Counted from the stretch's first letter, positions 41,274-52,695 are shown. The stretch: 64,000 nucleotides of DNA from Brevundimonas albigilva (GCF_023503965.1 NZ_CP097298.1:310001-374000); one strand, 5' to 3'. The notes: generated by a model from the letters alone, not told the origin. Made by a program: numbers and translations.

Positions 41274-41561
41274 ATGTTCATCGTCACCATCACCTACACT
41301 CAGCCCATCGAGGCGATCGAGGCGCGGACGGCCGAGCACCGCGAATGGCTGGACCAGCACGTGGCCAGCGGCTTGATCGTCGCCGCGGGACCGATGGTTC
41401 CGCGCACCGGCGGCGTTCTGGTGGTGTCCAGCGCCCTGACCAAGGACGCGCTCGAAACCCTGCTCAAGGACGACCCCTTCCAGGTCCACGGCCTGGCCGA
41501 CCACGCCGTGACCGAGTTCAAGGCGGGCAAGGCGAATCCGGCGCTCGTCCCGTTCGCCTGA
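41274..41561 (+). CDS. YciI family protein
   Basis: 95 residues, a ferredoxin-like alpha-beta barrel of the YciI/YCII family: MFIVTITYTQPIEAIEARTAEHREWL, then GLIVAAGPMVPRTGGVLVV and a C-terminal DPFQVHGLADHAVTEFKAGK. It carries the conserved His of the family in EHREWL. Its biochemical role is poorly defined; some members are dehydrochlorinase-like. It is divergent from aspS and 104 bases from hdaA downstream on the same strand. Confidence 0.85.
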   Translation: MFIVTITYTQPIEAIEARTAEHREWLDQHVASGLIVAAGPMVPRTGGVLVVSSALTKDALETLLKDDPFQVHGLADHAVTEFKAGKANPALVPFA

Positions 41562-41664
41562 CCGCCGCCGGCGGTGAAAACCATCCACAGGGGCCTGCGG
41601 CGCTCCCCGGAACCAACAGGGCGGGCCCAGCGCGGTTAACGCCGCGGTCTGCTATGCCGGGATC

Positions 41665-42358
41665 ATGTCCGCCCGCCCCGCCCCGGCTCCAGCGCCCCCG
41701 CGCACGCCCCCGCAGCAGCTTCGCCTGCCGCTGGAGAGCCTGGGCGTGTCCGAGGCCCTGGTGGAATCCGCCTGCAACGCCGAGGCGGCAGGCGTGCTGG
41801 CGCGGTGGCCCGACGGGGTGGGCGTCACGCTGGCGCTGCATGGACCGGCGGGATCGGGCAAGAGCCGCCTGGCCGCCGCCTGGGCCGAGCGGGTCGGGGC
41901 GATCGCCCTGCACGGCGCCGAGGCCGCGCTGATCGAGGCGGCGGAGCTGGAAGGCCGCCCGGTGTTGCTGGACCGCGCCCAGGACGCCGACGACGAGAGC
42001 CTTTTTCACCTGATCAACCTGGCGGCGGCGGGCGGCGGCGCCCTGTTGCTGGTCAGTCGTGATCCGCCCCGCGCCTGGCCCAGCGCCCTGCCCGACCTGC
42101 GCTCCCGGCTGGACGCGATCCGCGTCGTGGCGGTGGAAGCCCGACGACGCCGTGATGGCGGCGATCCTGCGCGCGCGCTTCGCCGAGCGCAGCATCACCC
42201 CCGCCGACGACGTGATCGACTATCTGGTTCGGCGCCTGGACCGTTCGGCCGAGGCGGCGAGCCGTGCGGTCGAACGGCTGGACGCCCTGCACCGTCCGGT
42301 GACGCGGGCGCTGGCGCGGCTGGCGCTGGACGGCGAAGCGGCGACGGACGAGGACTGA
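41665..42358 (+). CDS. hdaA: DnaA-like regulatory inactivation protein, Hda type (frame break)
   Basis: About 230 residues. An N-terminal QLRLPL clamp-binding motif (residues about 18-23) recruits the beta sliding clamp. The AAA+ domain has Walker A GPAGSGKSRLA and a DnaA-like lid. Hda proteins stimulate ATP hydrolysis by DnaA after initiation; in Caulobacter HdaA prevents over-initiation. At 42140-42143 the frame changes by net two missing bases (expected VEAPDDAVMAAIL) or one extra. The C-terminal part (ARFAERSITPADDVIDYLVRR) continues normally, so a sequence error is likely. Confidence 0.85.
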
Positions 42359-42442
42359 ACCATGCGGCGCCGCCGCAACCGGCGCGCCGTCCCGGCCGTT
42401 GACAGGCCGCGGCGTCGCCGTCGCGGTGAAGGATCGTTCCGT

Positions 42443-42967
42443 ATGCGTTTCAAGATCGGCCTGGCTTCGGCCGCGACCGTCGCCCTTTTGGCCGCCTGTT
42501 CCGACGACCAGAGCGGTGCGGCCGCCCCCGCGCAAGCCGCCGCCCGGGCCGAGGCCGCGCCAGCGGCTGCCGGAACGGCGCCCGCGCCCCGGCCGGGCCT
42601 GTGGGAACATGTCATATCGGGCGATTCCCTGCCGCAGCCCACGACGGTCCGGGTCTGCGTGGGCTCCCCGACCTCCGGCGCCAATCCCTTCAACGCGCCG
42701 CAACCCGGCGTGACCTGCAGCGAGAATACGGCCAGCCCCGCGCCGGGCGGCGCCGCCTTCCATTCCGTCTGCGAGTCCCAGGGCATGACGGTCGTTTCGG
42801 ACGGTCAGGTCTCCGGCGACCTGAACACCGCCTATCAGGTTCGGATCGCCAGTCGCGCCTCGGGCGTCAACGTGCCGCAGGAGATGACGACGACCACCAC
42901 CGCCATCGACGCCAAGCGGCTGGGGGACTGTCCGGCAGGCGTGTCTCCCGACACGGTGGTCGACTGA
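42443..42967 (+). CDS. DUF3617-like lipoprotein
   Basis: 174 residues. ATG 42443 is preceded by AAGGA. The lipobox LAAC predicts a lipidated N-terminus ([12 protein letters not shown]). The mature part has the DUF3617 pattern: [17 protein letters not shown] near the start, four Cys in two pairs ([25 protein letters not shown]), and a strand-rich TAYQVRI...[17 protein letters not shown]. The family is abundant in Caulobacterales and sphingomonads; function unknown. It follows hdaA by 84 bases. Confidence 0.8.
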   Translation: MRFKIGLASAATVALLAACSDDQSGAAAPAQAAARAEAAPAAAGTAPAPRPGLWEHVISGDSLPQPTTVRVCVGSPTSGANPFNAPQPGVTCSENTASPAPGGAAFHSVCESQGMTVVSDGQVSGDLNTAYQVRIASRASGVNVPQEMTTTTTAIDAKRLGDCPAGVSPDTVVD

Positions 42968-43049
42968 TCCCGCGCCGCCGGTCGACGCCGCGTCGCGATT
43001 TCACCGTCGCGCGCTTGCGGCCGTCACAGTGGCGCGCGACAAACGTCTC

Positions 43050-45257
43050 ATGAGCGACGCAGCCATCCATGACGTGACCCGGGGCCAGGAAGTCCCCGCC
43101 TCCCGCGCCCCGCAGTTGGCGCTGGACGAAGCTTTGATGGCGTCGCCGGCGCGCTTCTTCAACCGCGAGACCTCCTGGCTGGCCTTCAACGAGCGCGTGC
43201 TGGAAGAGGCCGCCAATCCCAACCATCCGCTGCTGGAGCGGCTGCGGTTCCTGTCCATTTCGGCCAATAATCTGGACGAGTTCTTCATGACCCGCGTGGC
43301 GGGCCTGAAGGGACAGCAGCGCGAGCGGGTGCGCGTTCTGTCGGCCGACGGCCTGACGCCCGCCGAACAGCTGGACCGCATCAACGTCGCGGCCGGCGAA
43401 CTGATGGCCGAGCAGCAGCTGCGCTGGCGGCAGCTGAAGAAGGAGCTCGCCACCGCCGGCATCGAGGTGGTGGACCGAGAGCGCATCACCAAGACCGAGC
43501 GCGAGCGGCTGGAGCCCGAGTTCCTGAACCAGCTGTTCGCCGTTCTGACGCCGCTGGCCATCGACCCGGCGCACCCCTTCCCCTTCTTGCCGAACCTTGA
43601 TTCTCCCTGGCGCTGAAGCTGAAGCGCAAGGGCGAGACCAACCTTCTACGCCCTGGTGCCCGTGCCCACCCAGGTGCGTCGCTTCTGGGAGCTGCCGACG
43701 GACGGCCGCTCCACCCCCGGTCGCAAGCGCTACCTCTCGCTGGAGAATGTGCTGCTGCTGTTCATCGACCACCTGTTCCCCGGCTGCGAGGTCCAGGAGA
43801 AGGGCGTGCTGCGCCTGATCCGCGATTCCGACATCGAGATCGAGGAAGAGGCCGAGGACCTGGTGCTGGAGTTCGAGGAAGCGCTCAAGCAGCGCCGTCT
43901 CGGCTCGGTGGTGCGGGTCAAGATCGAGGCCTCCATGCCGGCCGACCTGCGCGACTTCATCGTCGGCGAACTGGAGGCGGCGCCGCAGGACGTGGTGCTG
44001 GTGGACGGGATGCTGGGGCTGGCGCAACTGGCCGAACTGATCTCGGGCGGCCATCCGGATCTGAAGTTCCGAGGCTATGAGCCGCGCTATCCCGAACGGG
44101 TGCGCGACAATGGCGGCGACATCTTCGCGGCGATCCGCGAGAAGGACATGCTGATCCACCACCCGTTCGAGAGCTTCGACGTGGTGGTACAGTTCCTGCG
44201 TCAGGCGGCGCGCGATCCCAACGTCATCGCCATCAAGCAGACGCTGTACCGCACCTCCAAGGACAGCCCCATCGTCGCCGCCCTGATCGAGGCGGCCGAG
44301 AACGGCAAGAACGTCACCGCCCTGGTCGAGTTAAAGGCGCGCTTTGACGAGGAGGCCAACCTGCGCTGGGCGCGGGCGATGGAGCGGGCCGGCGTCCACG
44401 TCGTCTTCGGCTTCGTCGAATACAAGACCCACGCCAAGCTGAGCGTGGTCGTGCGACGCGAAGGCGACGGGCTGAAGACCTACTGCCACTTCGGGACCGG
44501 CAACTATCACCCGGTCACGGCCAAGATCTACACGGACCTGTCGTTGTTCAGCTGCGATCCCGTCCTGGGGCGAGACGCCAGCAAGGTGTTCAACTACATC
44601 ACCGGCTATGCGACCCCGGACCACCTAGAGGCGCTGGTGGTGTCGCCGCTGAACATGAAATCCACGCTGATCGAATTGATCGGCAAGGAAATGTCGGCGG
44701 CGGCGATGGGCAAGCCGGCGGCCATCTGGGTGAAGCTGAATTCGCTGGTGGACGTCGAGATCATCGACGCCCTTTACCGGGCCAGCCAGTGGGGCGTGCG
44801 CATCGACCTGGTGGTGCGCGGCATCTGCTGCCTTCGCCCGGGCGTGCCCGGCCTGTCGGAAAACATCCGGGTGAAGTCCATCGTCGGCCGCTTCCTGGAG
44901 CACAGCCGCATCGTCTGTTTCGCCAACGGCAAGGATCTGCCGCATGACAGGGCCAAGGTCTTCATCTCCTCGGCGGACTGGATGACGCGCAACCTGGACC
45001 GCCGGGTCGAGCTGATGACGCCGATCCGCAACGCCACGGTCCACGACCAGGTGCTGGACCAGATCATGGTCGCCAATCTGAAGGACGACGCCCAGAGCTG
45101 GGTTCTGGACGCCGATGGACGATACACCCGTGTCATGCCCGCCGATCCGGAGCGGCCCTTCTCGGCCCACAAGTATTTCATGACGAACCCCAGCCTGTCG
45201 GGCCGCGGGCGTAAGGTGAAGACCCTGCCCGCCGTGCTGCGCTACGAGCCCCGCTGA
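43050..45257 (+). CDS. ppk: polyphosphate kinase 1 (deletions near residue 185)
   Basis: About 736 residues from ATG 43050. It reversibly makes long-chain polyphosphate from ATP. PPK1 blocks [38 protein letters not shown]-type [16 protein letters not shown] and the catalytic His in [16 protein letters not shown] are present, as is [20 protein letters not shown]. One base is missing at about 43599 (expected PNLGFSLALKL) and two more at 43640-43644 (expected GETKPFYALVP). Net loss is three, so the original frame resumes. ppx follows after three bases, a classical polyphosphate operon. Confidence 0.94.
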
Positions 45258-45260
45258 CGG

Positions 45261-46747
45261 ATGATCGAGGCCCTGCCCCCGTCGCGCGACATCGCGGCCA
45301 TCGACATCGGCTCCAACTCGGTCCGCCTGGTCCTGTATCGGCTGGAAGGCCGCGCGATCTGGACGGTCTTCAACGAAAAGGTTCTGGCGGGCCTGGGGCG
45401 CGACCTGGCCGCCACGGGCCGCCTGTCGCCGGAGGGGGTGACCCTGGCGATGACGGCGCTGCGCCGCTTCGCCGCCGTGCTGGAAGGGGTGCGGCCCGAA
45501 CGCACCTTGATCGCCGCCACCGCCGCCGTGCGCGAAGCCGCCGACGGACCCGAGTTCTGCGAGCGCGTGGCCGCCGAGACGGGCCTGCGCATCCGCGTCC
45601 TGTCGGGCGAGGAAGAGGCCAAATACGCCGCAATGGGCGTTCTGGCCGGCGCGCCGGACGCGCACGGCGTCTCGGCCGACATGGGCGGCGCCAGCCTGGA
45701 GTTGACGCGACTGAACGGCGACGGCGTGGAGCACGGCCTGACCCTGCCGCTGGGTCCGTTCGCCCTGCTGGACCCGACGGGCTTCGACGCCGATCGCCTG
45801 CGCCGGACCATCGACGGTCGGCTGAAGCCGGTCGCCCGCGATTTCCAGTCCGACACCCTCTATGCGGTGGGCGGGGCGTGGCGGACGCTGGCGCAGGTGC
45901 ACATGGGCCTGCGCGACTATCCGCTGCGGGTCGTGCACCAGTACGCCCTGAGCGCCGAGGAGGCGCTGGAGACGGCCCGCCTGGTGGCGCGCCAGTCGCG
46001 CGGCGGGCTGGAGAAGCTGCCTGGGGTGTCGAAGAAGCGGGCCGAGACCCTGCCCTACGCCGGCCTGGTGCTGGAGGGCCTGATCGGACGGCTGGGGCTG
46101 AAGCGGATCGAGATCTCCGCCTGGGGGGTGCGCGAAGGCTGGTGTTCGAGACCCTGGACGAGACGATCCGAAACACCGATCCGCTTCTGGCGGGCACCGC
46201 GGCCCTGGGCCTGCGCCAGGGGGTCGCCCCGGCCCTGCCGGGCGCGCTGGAGGGATGGATCGCCGATGTTGTCGCGGCCCTGCCCTCGGCGTTCGGGAAG
46301 ACGCGGGACGACGTGCTGACGGCGGCGGCCTGCAACCTGGCCGACCTGGGAGCGCGGCTGCATCCGGACCACCGCGTTGAGCTGGTGTTCGACCAGGTGC
46401 TGCGCGCGCCGGTGGCCGGGCAGACCCATGCCGAGCGCGCGTTCCTAGCCGCGGCGCTCAACGCCCGATACGGCGGCGACGCCGCGACCCCCGAGCCCGA
46501 AGCCGTCAACCGCCTGCTGGACGAGGATGCGGGCCGACGGGCGCGGGCCCTGGGCCAGGCCATCCGTCTGGCCTGCGACCTTTCGGGGCGGGCGCCGCAA
46601 CTGCTGGCCAACGCGCGCGCCGTCGTGACCAAGGGCGAGCTCCGGCTCAGCGCGACCGAGGGCTACGCCGACGTGCTGCTGGGCGAACAAACCCGCAGGC
46701 GCGCCAGGGCCTTGGCCGAGACGATGGGGCTGTCGCTGGCGATCTAG
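45261..46747 (+). CDS. ppx: exopolyphosphatase / pppGpp phosphohydrolase family (one deletion)
   Basis: About 495 residues after adding one C at about 46139 (expected VREGLVFETLD). Ppx/GppA actin-like fold: the first phosphate loop AAIDIGSNSVRLVLY, then AATAAVREAADGPEF, SGEEEAKYAAMGV and the second loop DMGGASLELT. It degrades polyphosphate and possibly pppGpp. It is coupled to ppk (three bases between stop and ATG), so synthesis and breakdown are co-transcribed. The C-terminal HD-like helical region continues in the repaired frame. Confidence 0.92.
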
Positions 46748-46765
46748 GCAGGACGCCCTGGGTCC

Positions 46766-47917
46766 TCAGCCCTCGATCTCGACCACTTCGACGCGCGCGC
46801 CGTTCAGGACCAGGGCGATCTCGCCGCGCTTGAGCTTCAGCGCGTCCTCACCGAACAGCTGGCGACGCCAGCCCTTCATGGCGTCGATGTCGGCGTCGTC
46901 GTTGATGGCGATCTGTTCCAGATCGGCCACGGTGGCGATCAGCTTGGAGGCCACGCCGGCGTTGTCGCTCTTGGCCTTCAGCAGCACCTTCAGCAGTTCG
47001 ACGACCGAGGGCGGGGCCGGCTGGCGGTGCGCGGGACGCTGCAGCTCGGGGGCGTGCGCCTCCGGGTCCGCCAGCACACGCTTCAGCTCCTCGGCCAGTT
47101 CCAGCCCAAGGCGCGAGCCGCCGAAACCCTTGGGCACGGACCGCAGGCGGTTGAAGGCGTCGGGGTCGGTCGGCGCCTGCTGGGCGATCTCGTCCACGCC
47201 CTCGTCCTTGAGGATGCGGCCGCGCGGCTGGTCCCGCTCTTGCGCCGCGCGTTCACGCCAGACGGCCACCGCCTTGAAGGCGGCCAGATATTTGGACGAG
47301 AACTTCTTGGGTTTCAGCCGCTTCCAGGCGTTTTCCGGATTGGTGTCGTAGAGCGCCGGGTCGGTCAGCGCCTCCATTTCCGACATCACCCACTCCAGCC
47401 GCCCCTCCTTCTGCAGTCGGTCGCGCAGCTTGGGGTAAAGCGCCGCCAGATGGGTGACGTCGCCCAGGGCATAGACCAGCTGGTTCTCCGACAGCGGCCG
47501 GCGCGCCCAGTCCGTGAAGCGGCTGCCCTTGTCCACCTCGATCCGCAGCGTCTGCCGCACCAGCGAATCATAGGCGACCTGTTCGCCGAACCCGGCGGCC
47601 ATGGCCGCGACCTGGGTGTCGAACAGCGGCTTGGGCATGGCGCCCAGGCGCACGAAGATCTCCACGTCCTGGCGACAGGCGTGGAAGACCTTGACGATGT
47701 TCGGATCGCGCAGCAGGGCCAGGAACGGCTCCAGGTCCAGCCCGTCGGCCATCGGGTCGATGATCCCGGCGTGATCGGACGAGGCGGCCTGGATCAGGCA
47801 CAGCCGGGGCCAGTAGGTCGTCTCCCGCATGAACTCGGTGTCGACCGTGATGAAGGGCGCGGAGGAAAGGCGGGCGCAGAAGTCAGCCAGCGCCTCATTT
47901 GTGGTGATCGGCGTCAT
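46766..47917 (-). CDS. rnd: ribonuclease D
   Basis: 383 residues from ATG 47917. A DEDDy 3'-5' exonuclease trimming tRNA and other stable RNA: Exo I VDTEFMRETTYWPRLCLIQ, Exo II HACRQDVEIF, Exo III region YALGDVTHLAALY with the catalytic Tyr and Asp. An HRDC-like helical domain follows (about 205-290) and a second one lies to the C-terminus. It is convergent with ppx and divergent from purM. A GCTATAGC -10-like element ends seven bases before the ATG, suggesting a leaderless mRNA. Confidence 0.95.
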   Translation of the reverse strand: MTPITTNEALADFCARLSSAPFITVDTEFMRETTYWPRLCLIQAASSDHAGIIDPMADGLDLEPFLALLRDPNIVKVFHACRQDVEIFVRLGAMPKPLFDTQVAAMAAGFGEQVAYDSLVRQTLRIEVDKGSRFTDWARRPLSENQLVYALGDVTHLAALYPKLRDRLQKEGRLEWVMSEMEALTDPALYDTNPENAWKRLKPKKFSSKYLAAFKAVAVWRERAAQERDQPRGRILKDEGVDEIAQQAPTDPDAFNRLRSVPKGFGGSRLGLELAEELKRVLADPEAHAPELQRPAHRQPAPPSVVELLKVLLKAKSDNAGVASKLIATVADLEQIAINDDADIDAMKGWRRQLFGEDALKLKRGEIALVLNGARVEVVEIEG

Positions 47918-47923
47918 TCCGAT

Positions 47924-47954
47924 GCTATAGCCCCGCGCGATCCCCTTGTGGCAA
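47924..47954 (-). promoter_or_regulatory. candidate rnd promoter giving a leaderless transcript
   Basis: On the minus strand TTGCCAC (47954-47948) and GCTATAGC (47931-47924) are 16 bases apart. The latter fits seven of eight positions of the Caulobacter housekeeping -10 consensus GCTANAWC. Transcription would begin at or next to the ATG at 47917. The -35 match is only moderate and the spacing is longer than the usual 10-14. Confidence 0.4.
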
Positions 47955-47998
47955 GAGCGCCGCGACACATTTCCGCCTCTGATTCAGGTCCGTGACCC

Positions 47999-49036
<1,038 letters not shown>

Positions 49037-49040
49037 CCCG

Positions 49041-49625
49041 GTGAAGACGCGCGTCGCGGTCCTGATCTCCGGGGCCGGTTCCAACATGGCGGCCCTGATC
49101 GACGCCGGGCAGGCGCCCGACAGCGCCTATGAGGTCGCGCTGGTGTTGTCGAACGTCGAGGACGCCGGCGGCCTGGCCGTCGCTGGGGCCAAGGGCGTCG
49201 CCACCACGGTCATCCCGCATCGACCATACGGCCAGGACCGTGCGGCTCACGAACGCGCGGTGGACACGGCTCTGCGGACGGCCCACGCCCAGGTCGTGGC
49301 CCTGGCCGGCTATATGCGGGTGCTGACGCCGTGGCTGGTCGGCGCCTGGCGCGGGCGGATGCTGAACATCCACCCCAGCCTGCTGCCGCTGTATCCCGGC
49401 CTGGACACCCACGCCCGCGCCATCGCGGCCGGTGACGCCGAGGCCGGCTGCACCGTGCACCTGGTCACCGAAGGCGTGGACGAGGGGCCGATCCTGGATC
49501 AGGCGCGGGTTCCGATCCTGGCCGGCGACACGACAGAGACCCTGGCCCAGCGCGTCCTGACGGCCGAGCATCAGCTGTACCCGCGGGCGCTGGACGCCTT
49601 CTGCCGCGCTCTGCCCAGGACCTGA
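49041..49625 (+). CDS. purN: phosphoribosylglycinamide formyltransferase
   Basis: 194 residues from GTG 49041. It transfers formyl from 10-formyl-THF to GAR, the third step of purine synthesis; the cofactor comes from FolD (12.4 kb). Key blocks are the phosphate loop LISGAGSNMAALID, AGYMRVLTPWLV, and the catalytic NIHPSLLP...DTHARAI region (Asn, His), then GCTVHLVTEGVDEGPI with the essential Asp. Translationally linked to purM. Confidence 0.96.
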   Translation: MKTRVAVLISGAGSNMAALIDAGQAPDSAYEVALVLSNVEDAGGLAVAGAKGVATTVIPHRPYGQDRAAHERAVDTALRTAHAQVVALAGYMRVLTPWLVGAWRGRMLNIHPSLLPLYPGLDTHARAIAAGDAEAGCTVHLVTEGVDEGPILDQARVPILAGDTTETLAQRVLTAEHQLYPRALDAFCRALPRT

Positions 49626-49629
49626 CCCC

Positions 49630-49646
49630 TGCGACTTCCTGTCGCA
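49630..49646 (+). terminator. possible weak terminator after purN
   Basis: TGCGAC and GTCGCA arms (six base pairs) around TTCCT, followed by TTATATTT. It begins five bases after the purN stop and 87 bases before the M13 peptidase gene. The stem is short, so termination would be partial. The adjacent AT-rich stretch may also contain the M13 promoter. Confidence 0.4.
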
Positions 49647-49732
49647 TTATATTTCTGTAATGTGCCGGATCGCAGGCGACATCGCCCCGCCCTCGGGACA
49701 AATGTGCGCCCACATCCACACAGGGCCTCGCC

Positions 49733-51799
49733 ATGAGCAACAAACGTCACCTTCTCGCCGCCGTCGCCGCGCTGGCCCTGACCGCCTCGACCGGGGCGGT
49801 CGTCGCCCAGACGACGGCCCCGCCCGCCGTCGCCGCGCCCGCGGGCCACGCCGCCATCGGAGCCTGGGGCTTCGACCCGGCCAGCCGCGACCTGTCGGTC
49901 AAGCCTGGCGACGACTTCAACCGCTACGCCTCCGGCGCCTGGCTGGACAAGGCCGAGATCCCGGCCGACCGAACCTCCTGGAGCAACTGGGACGTCCTGT
50001 ATGACCAGACCCAGGACTATCTGAAGGCCATCATAGAGAACGCCGGCGCCCATCCCGACAGCTCGCCCGAGGCGTCTAAGATCGGCGGGCTGTTCAACAG
50101 CTTCATGGACGAAGCGCGGGTGAACCGCCTGGGCGCCCAGCCCCTGGCCGCCGACCTGGCCGCCGTGCGCGCCGCCGACACGCGCGAGAAGATGGCCGTG
50201 CTGATGGGCCACAGCTTCGGCGGCTTCGGCTCCAGCCTGTTCAGCGCCTATGTGGCCGAGGACCTGAAGAACCCCGACGCCTACGCCGTCTATCTGTCGC
50301 ACGACGGCCTGGGCCTGCCGGAACGCGAATACTACCTCAGCGACCAGTTCGCCGAGGCCAAGACCGCCTACCAGGCCTATGTCGCCAAGATGCTGACCCT
50401 GGCCGGCTGGTCGAACCCCGACCAGGCCGCCGCCGACATCCTGGCCTTCGAGACCAAGGTGGCCGAGGCGCACTGGGCGATCGCCGACCGGCGCGACATG
50501 GTCAAGACCTACAATCCGACCACCCTGGCGCAGCTGGCGACCGACGCGCCGGGCTTCCCGTGGCAGGCCTGGGCCCAGGCCGGCGGTTTCGCCGGCCAGC
50601 CCCAGCTCATCGTCAGCGAGAACACCGCCTTCCCCAAGCTGGCGCAGATCTTCGCCGAGACGCCGGTGGCCACGCTCCAGGCCTGGCAGGCCTTCCACAT
50701 CGCCGACCAGGCCGCGCCCTATCTGAGCCAGGCCTTCGTGGACGCCCGCTTCGACTTCCGCGGCAAGGTTCTGAACGGCACGCCCGAGAACCGCCCCCGC
50801 TGGAAGCGCGGCGTCACCCTGGTCGACGGCACCCTGGGAGAGGCCTTGGGCAAGGAATATGTGGCGCGCCACTTCCCGCCCTCGTCCAAGGCCCAGATGG
50901 AAACCCTGGTCCAGAACCTCATCGCGGCCATGCGCGTGCGGCTTCAGAACCTGGACTGGATGAGCGAGGAAACGAAGCAGCAGGCCCTCTACAAGATCGA
51001 CCATTTCAACGTGAAGATCGGCTACCCGGAGAAGTGGCGCGACTATTCCGGCCTCGAAATCCGCGCTGACGACCTGTACGGCAACGTCGAACGGGCCGGC
51101 GCCTTCGAATGGGCCTACAATCTGAACAAGCTGAAGGGGCCGGTCGATCCGCTGGAATGGGGCATGACGCCCCAGACGATCAACGCCTACTACAATCCGC
51201 CCCGCAACGAGATCGTCTTCCCGGCGGCCATCCTGCAACCGCCCTTCTTCGATCCGAACGCCGACCCGGCGGTCAACTACGGCGGCATCGGCGCCGTGAT
51301 CGGGCACGAGATCAGCCACGGCTTCGACGATCAGGGCCGCACGGTCGACGGCGACGGCGTGCTGCGCGATTGGTGGACGGCCGAGGACGCGTCCAAGTTC
51401 GAACAGCGCACGGGCGTCCTGGGGGCCCAGTTCGACGCCGCCGAGCCCCTGCCCGGCGTCCACATCAACGGCCGGCTGACGATGGGCGAGAACATCGGCG
51501 ACCTGGGCGGACTGCTGGTCGCGCTGGACGCCTATCACCTGTCGCTTCATGGCCAGCCCGCGCCGGTGCTGGACGGCCTGACCGGCGATCAGCGCTTTTT
51601 CCTGGGCTGGGCCCAGGTCTGGCGCGAAAAGATTCGCGACGCCGCCCTGCAGCAGCAGCTGGCCACCGATCCGCACAGCCCCGGAGAGGCGCGCGCGGCG
51701 CTGAACCTGCGCAATGTCGACGCCTGGTATTCGGCCTTCGACGTGAAGCCGGGCGACAAGGGCTATGTCGCCCCCGAGGATCGGGCGCGCATCTGGTAA
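49733..51799 (+). CDS. M13 family metallopeptidase (PepO/neprilysin-like), secreted
   Basis: 688 residues. A signal peptide ends GAVVAQ, so it is periplasmic or secreted. Peptidase_M13 N-domain (about 45-430) and catalytic domain (about 485-685). Zinc site HEISH in GAVIGHEISHGFDDQGR, the third ligand Glu in GENIGDLGGL, and substrate-binding NAYYNPPRNEIVFPAAIL are all intact. It ends DRARIW, the family's conserved C-terminus. It should degrade oligopeptides. A strong terminator follows within 15 bases. Confidence 0.95.
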   Translation: MSNKRHLLAAVAALALTASTGAVVAQTTAPPAVAAPAGHAAIGAWGFDPASRDLSVKPGDDFNRYASGAWLDKAEIPADRTSWSNWDVLYDQTQDYLKAIIENAGAHPDSSPEASKIGGLFNSFMDEARVNRLGAQPLAADLAAVRAADTREKMAVLMGHSFGGFGSSLFSAYVAEDLKNPDAYAVYLSHDGLGLPEREYYLSDQFAEAKTAYQAYVAKMLTLAGWSNPDQAAADILAFETKVAEAHWAIADRRDMVKTYNPTTLAQLATDAPGFPWQAWAQAGGFAGQPQLIVSENTAFPKLAQIFAETPVATLQAWQAFHIADQAAPYLSQAFVDARFDFRGKVLNGTPENRPRWKRGVTLVDGTLGEALGKEYVARHFPPSSKAQMETLVQNLIAAMRVRLQNLDWMSEETKQQALYKIDHFNVKIGYPEKWRDYSGLEIRADDLYGNVERAGAFEWAYNLNKLKGPVDPLEWGMTPQTINAYYNPPRNEIVFPAAILQPPFFDPNADPAVNYGGIGAVIGHEISHGFDDQGRTVDGDGVLRDWWTAEDASKFEQRTGVLGAQFDAAEPLPGVHINGRLTMGENIGDLGGLLVALDAYHLSLHGQPAPVLDGLTGDQRFFLGWAQVWREKIRDAALQQQLATDPHSPGEARAALNLRNVDAWYSAFDVKPGDKGYVAPEDRARIW

Positions 51800-51810
51800 G
51801 GCCACGAAAA

Positions 51811-51837
51811 AAGGCCCGGAGCGTCGCTCCGGGCCTT
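51811..51837. terminator. bidirectional terminator between M13 peptidase and lipoprotein genes
   Basis: A perfect 12-base-pair hairpin, AAGGCCCGGAGC and GCTCCGGGCCTT with a three-base loop. On the plus strand CTTCTTCC follows; on the minus strand six T follow. It serves the convergent peptidase (end 51799) and small lipoprotein gene (end 51862). Confidence 0.88.
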
Positions 51838-51861
51838 CTTCCTGTCGGCGAAGCCGAAATC

Positions 51862-52062
51862 TTACTTGGGCGTGGTCACCGCACCCGCCACGCCGCCGAT
51901 GGCGGCGCCGGCGACGGTCGAACCGGTGTTGCCGCCGATCACCTGGCCGGCGACGGCGCCGCCCAGGGCGCCGGTGGCGGCGCGTTGTTCCATGGTCTGG
52001 CCGCAGGCGGCCAGCAGGGCCACGGCGCCGATGACGGGGGTCAGTTTCAGGATGGTCTTCAT
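51862..52062 (-). CDS. small glycine-zipper lipoprotein
   Basis: 66 residues from ATG 52062, preceded by AGGAG. A lipoprotein signal ends LLAAC with the lipidated Cys near residue 20. The mature part is a Gly/Ala-rich 'glycine zipper' hairpin (GALGGAVAGQVIGGNTGSTVAGAAIGG, shown in part) as in SlyB/YMGG-like outer-membrane lipoproteins. Such proteins sit in the envelope and are often stress-related. It is a single-gene unit bounded by strong hairpins on both sides. Confidence 0.8.
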   Translation of the reverse strand: MKTILKLTPVIGAVALLAACGQTMEQRAATGALGGAVAGQVIGGNTGSTVAGAAIGGVAGAVTTPK

Positions 52063-52106
52063 GGTTTGGCTCCTCGGGGGTGGAGAGACGATGCAGACCA
52101 AACGAA

Positions 52107-52138
52107 AAGGCCCGAGTCCGGTTCCGGACTCGGGCCTT
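52107..52138 (-). terminator. intrinsic terminator of ndk
   Basis: A perfect 15-base-pair stem, AAGGCCCGAGTCCGG and its complement with a TT loop. On the minus strand it is followed by TTTTCGTTT. It lies 46 bases past the ndk stop and insulates ndk from the downstream lipoprotein gene on the same strand. Its sequence resembles the terminator at 51811. Confidence 0.9.
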
Positions 52139-52184
52139 ATTGCAGCGCTAAGGGGCTAACCCCTAGCAACTTGAGCGTGAAGGC

Positions 52185-52604
52185 TCAGCCGACGATCTGG
52201 TCGTCGGTGAAGAACTGCGCGATCTCGATCTTGGCGTTGTCCAGCGAGTCCGAGCCGTGCACCGAGTTTTCGCCGATCGACAGGGCGAACGACTTGCGGA
52301 TGGTGCCTTCGGCGGCCTGCTCCGGGTTGGTGGCGCCCATGACTTCGCGGTACTTGGCCACGGCGTTCTCGCCTTCCAGCACCTGGACCACGACCGGCTC
52401 GGCGGTCATCTGCTCGACCAGTTCGCCGTAGAACGGACGCTCGGCGTGGACTTCGTAGAACTTCTTGGCCTGGTCGGTGGTCAGCTTGACGCGGCGTTGG
52501 GCGACGATGCGCAGGCCGGCGTCCTCGATCACGGCGTTGATCTTGCCGGTCAGGTTGCGACGGGTGGCGTCCGGCTTGATGATCGAGAAGGTGCGTTCGG
52601 TCAT
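52185..52604 (-). CDS. ndk: nucleoside diphosphate kinase
   Basis: 139 residues, the standard size. It balances NTP pools by a ping-pong phosphohistidine mechanism. The catalytic His116 is in NSVHGSDS; the N-terminal [18 protein letters not shown] and the Kpn-loop region are typical. Single-gene transcript with its own terminator at 52107-52138, divergent from the ABC-F gene across 91 bases. Confidence 0.98.
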   Translation of the reverse strand: MTERTFSIIKPDATRRNLTGKINAVIEDAGLRIVAQRRVKLTTDQAKKFYEVHAERPFYGELVEQMTAEPVVVQVLEGENAVAKYREVMGATNPEQAAEGTIRKSFALSIGENSVHGSDSLDNAKIEIAQFFTDDQIVG

Positions 52605-52695
52605 GGGAGCGACTTCTTGTTTGGGAGATTGAGGGTCGCGGGCTTATAGCGACCGCCTCCCCGCTTTCCAATACCGCCGACGGCCCTTCGTTAAT

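Noticed and set aside
43590..43650. Programmed frameshifting in ppk, and in the other broken genes
   Set aside because: No slippery heptamers or downstream structures common to the sites; the losses are scattered and of varied size, which fits sequence error better.
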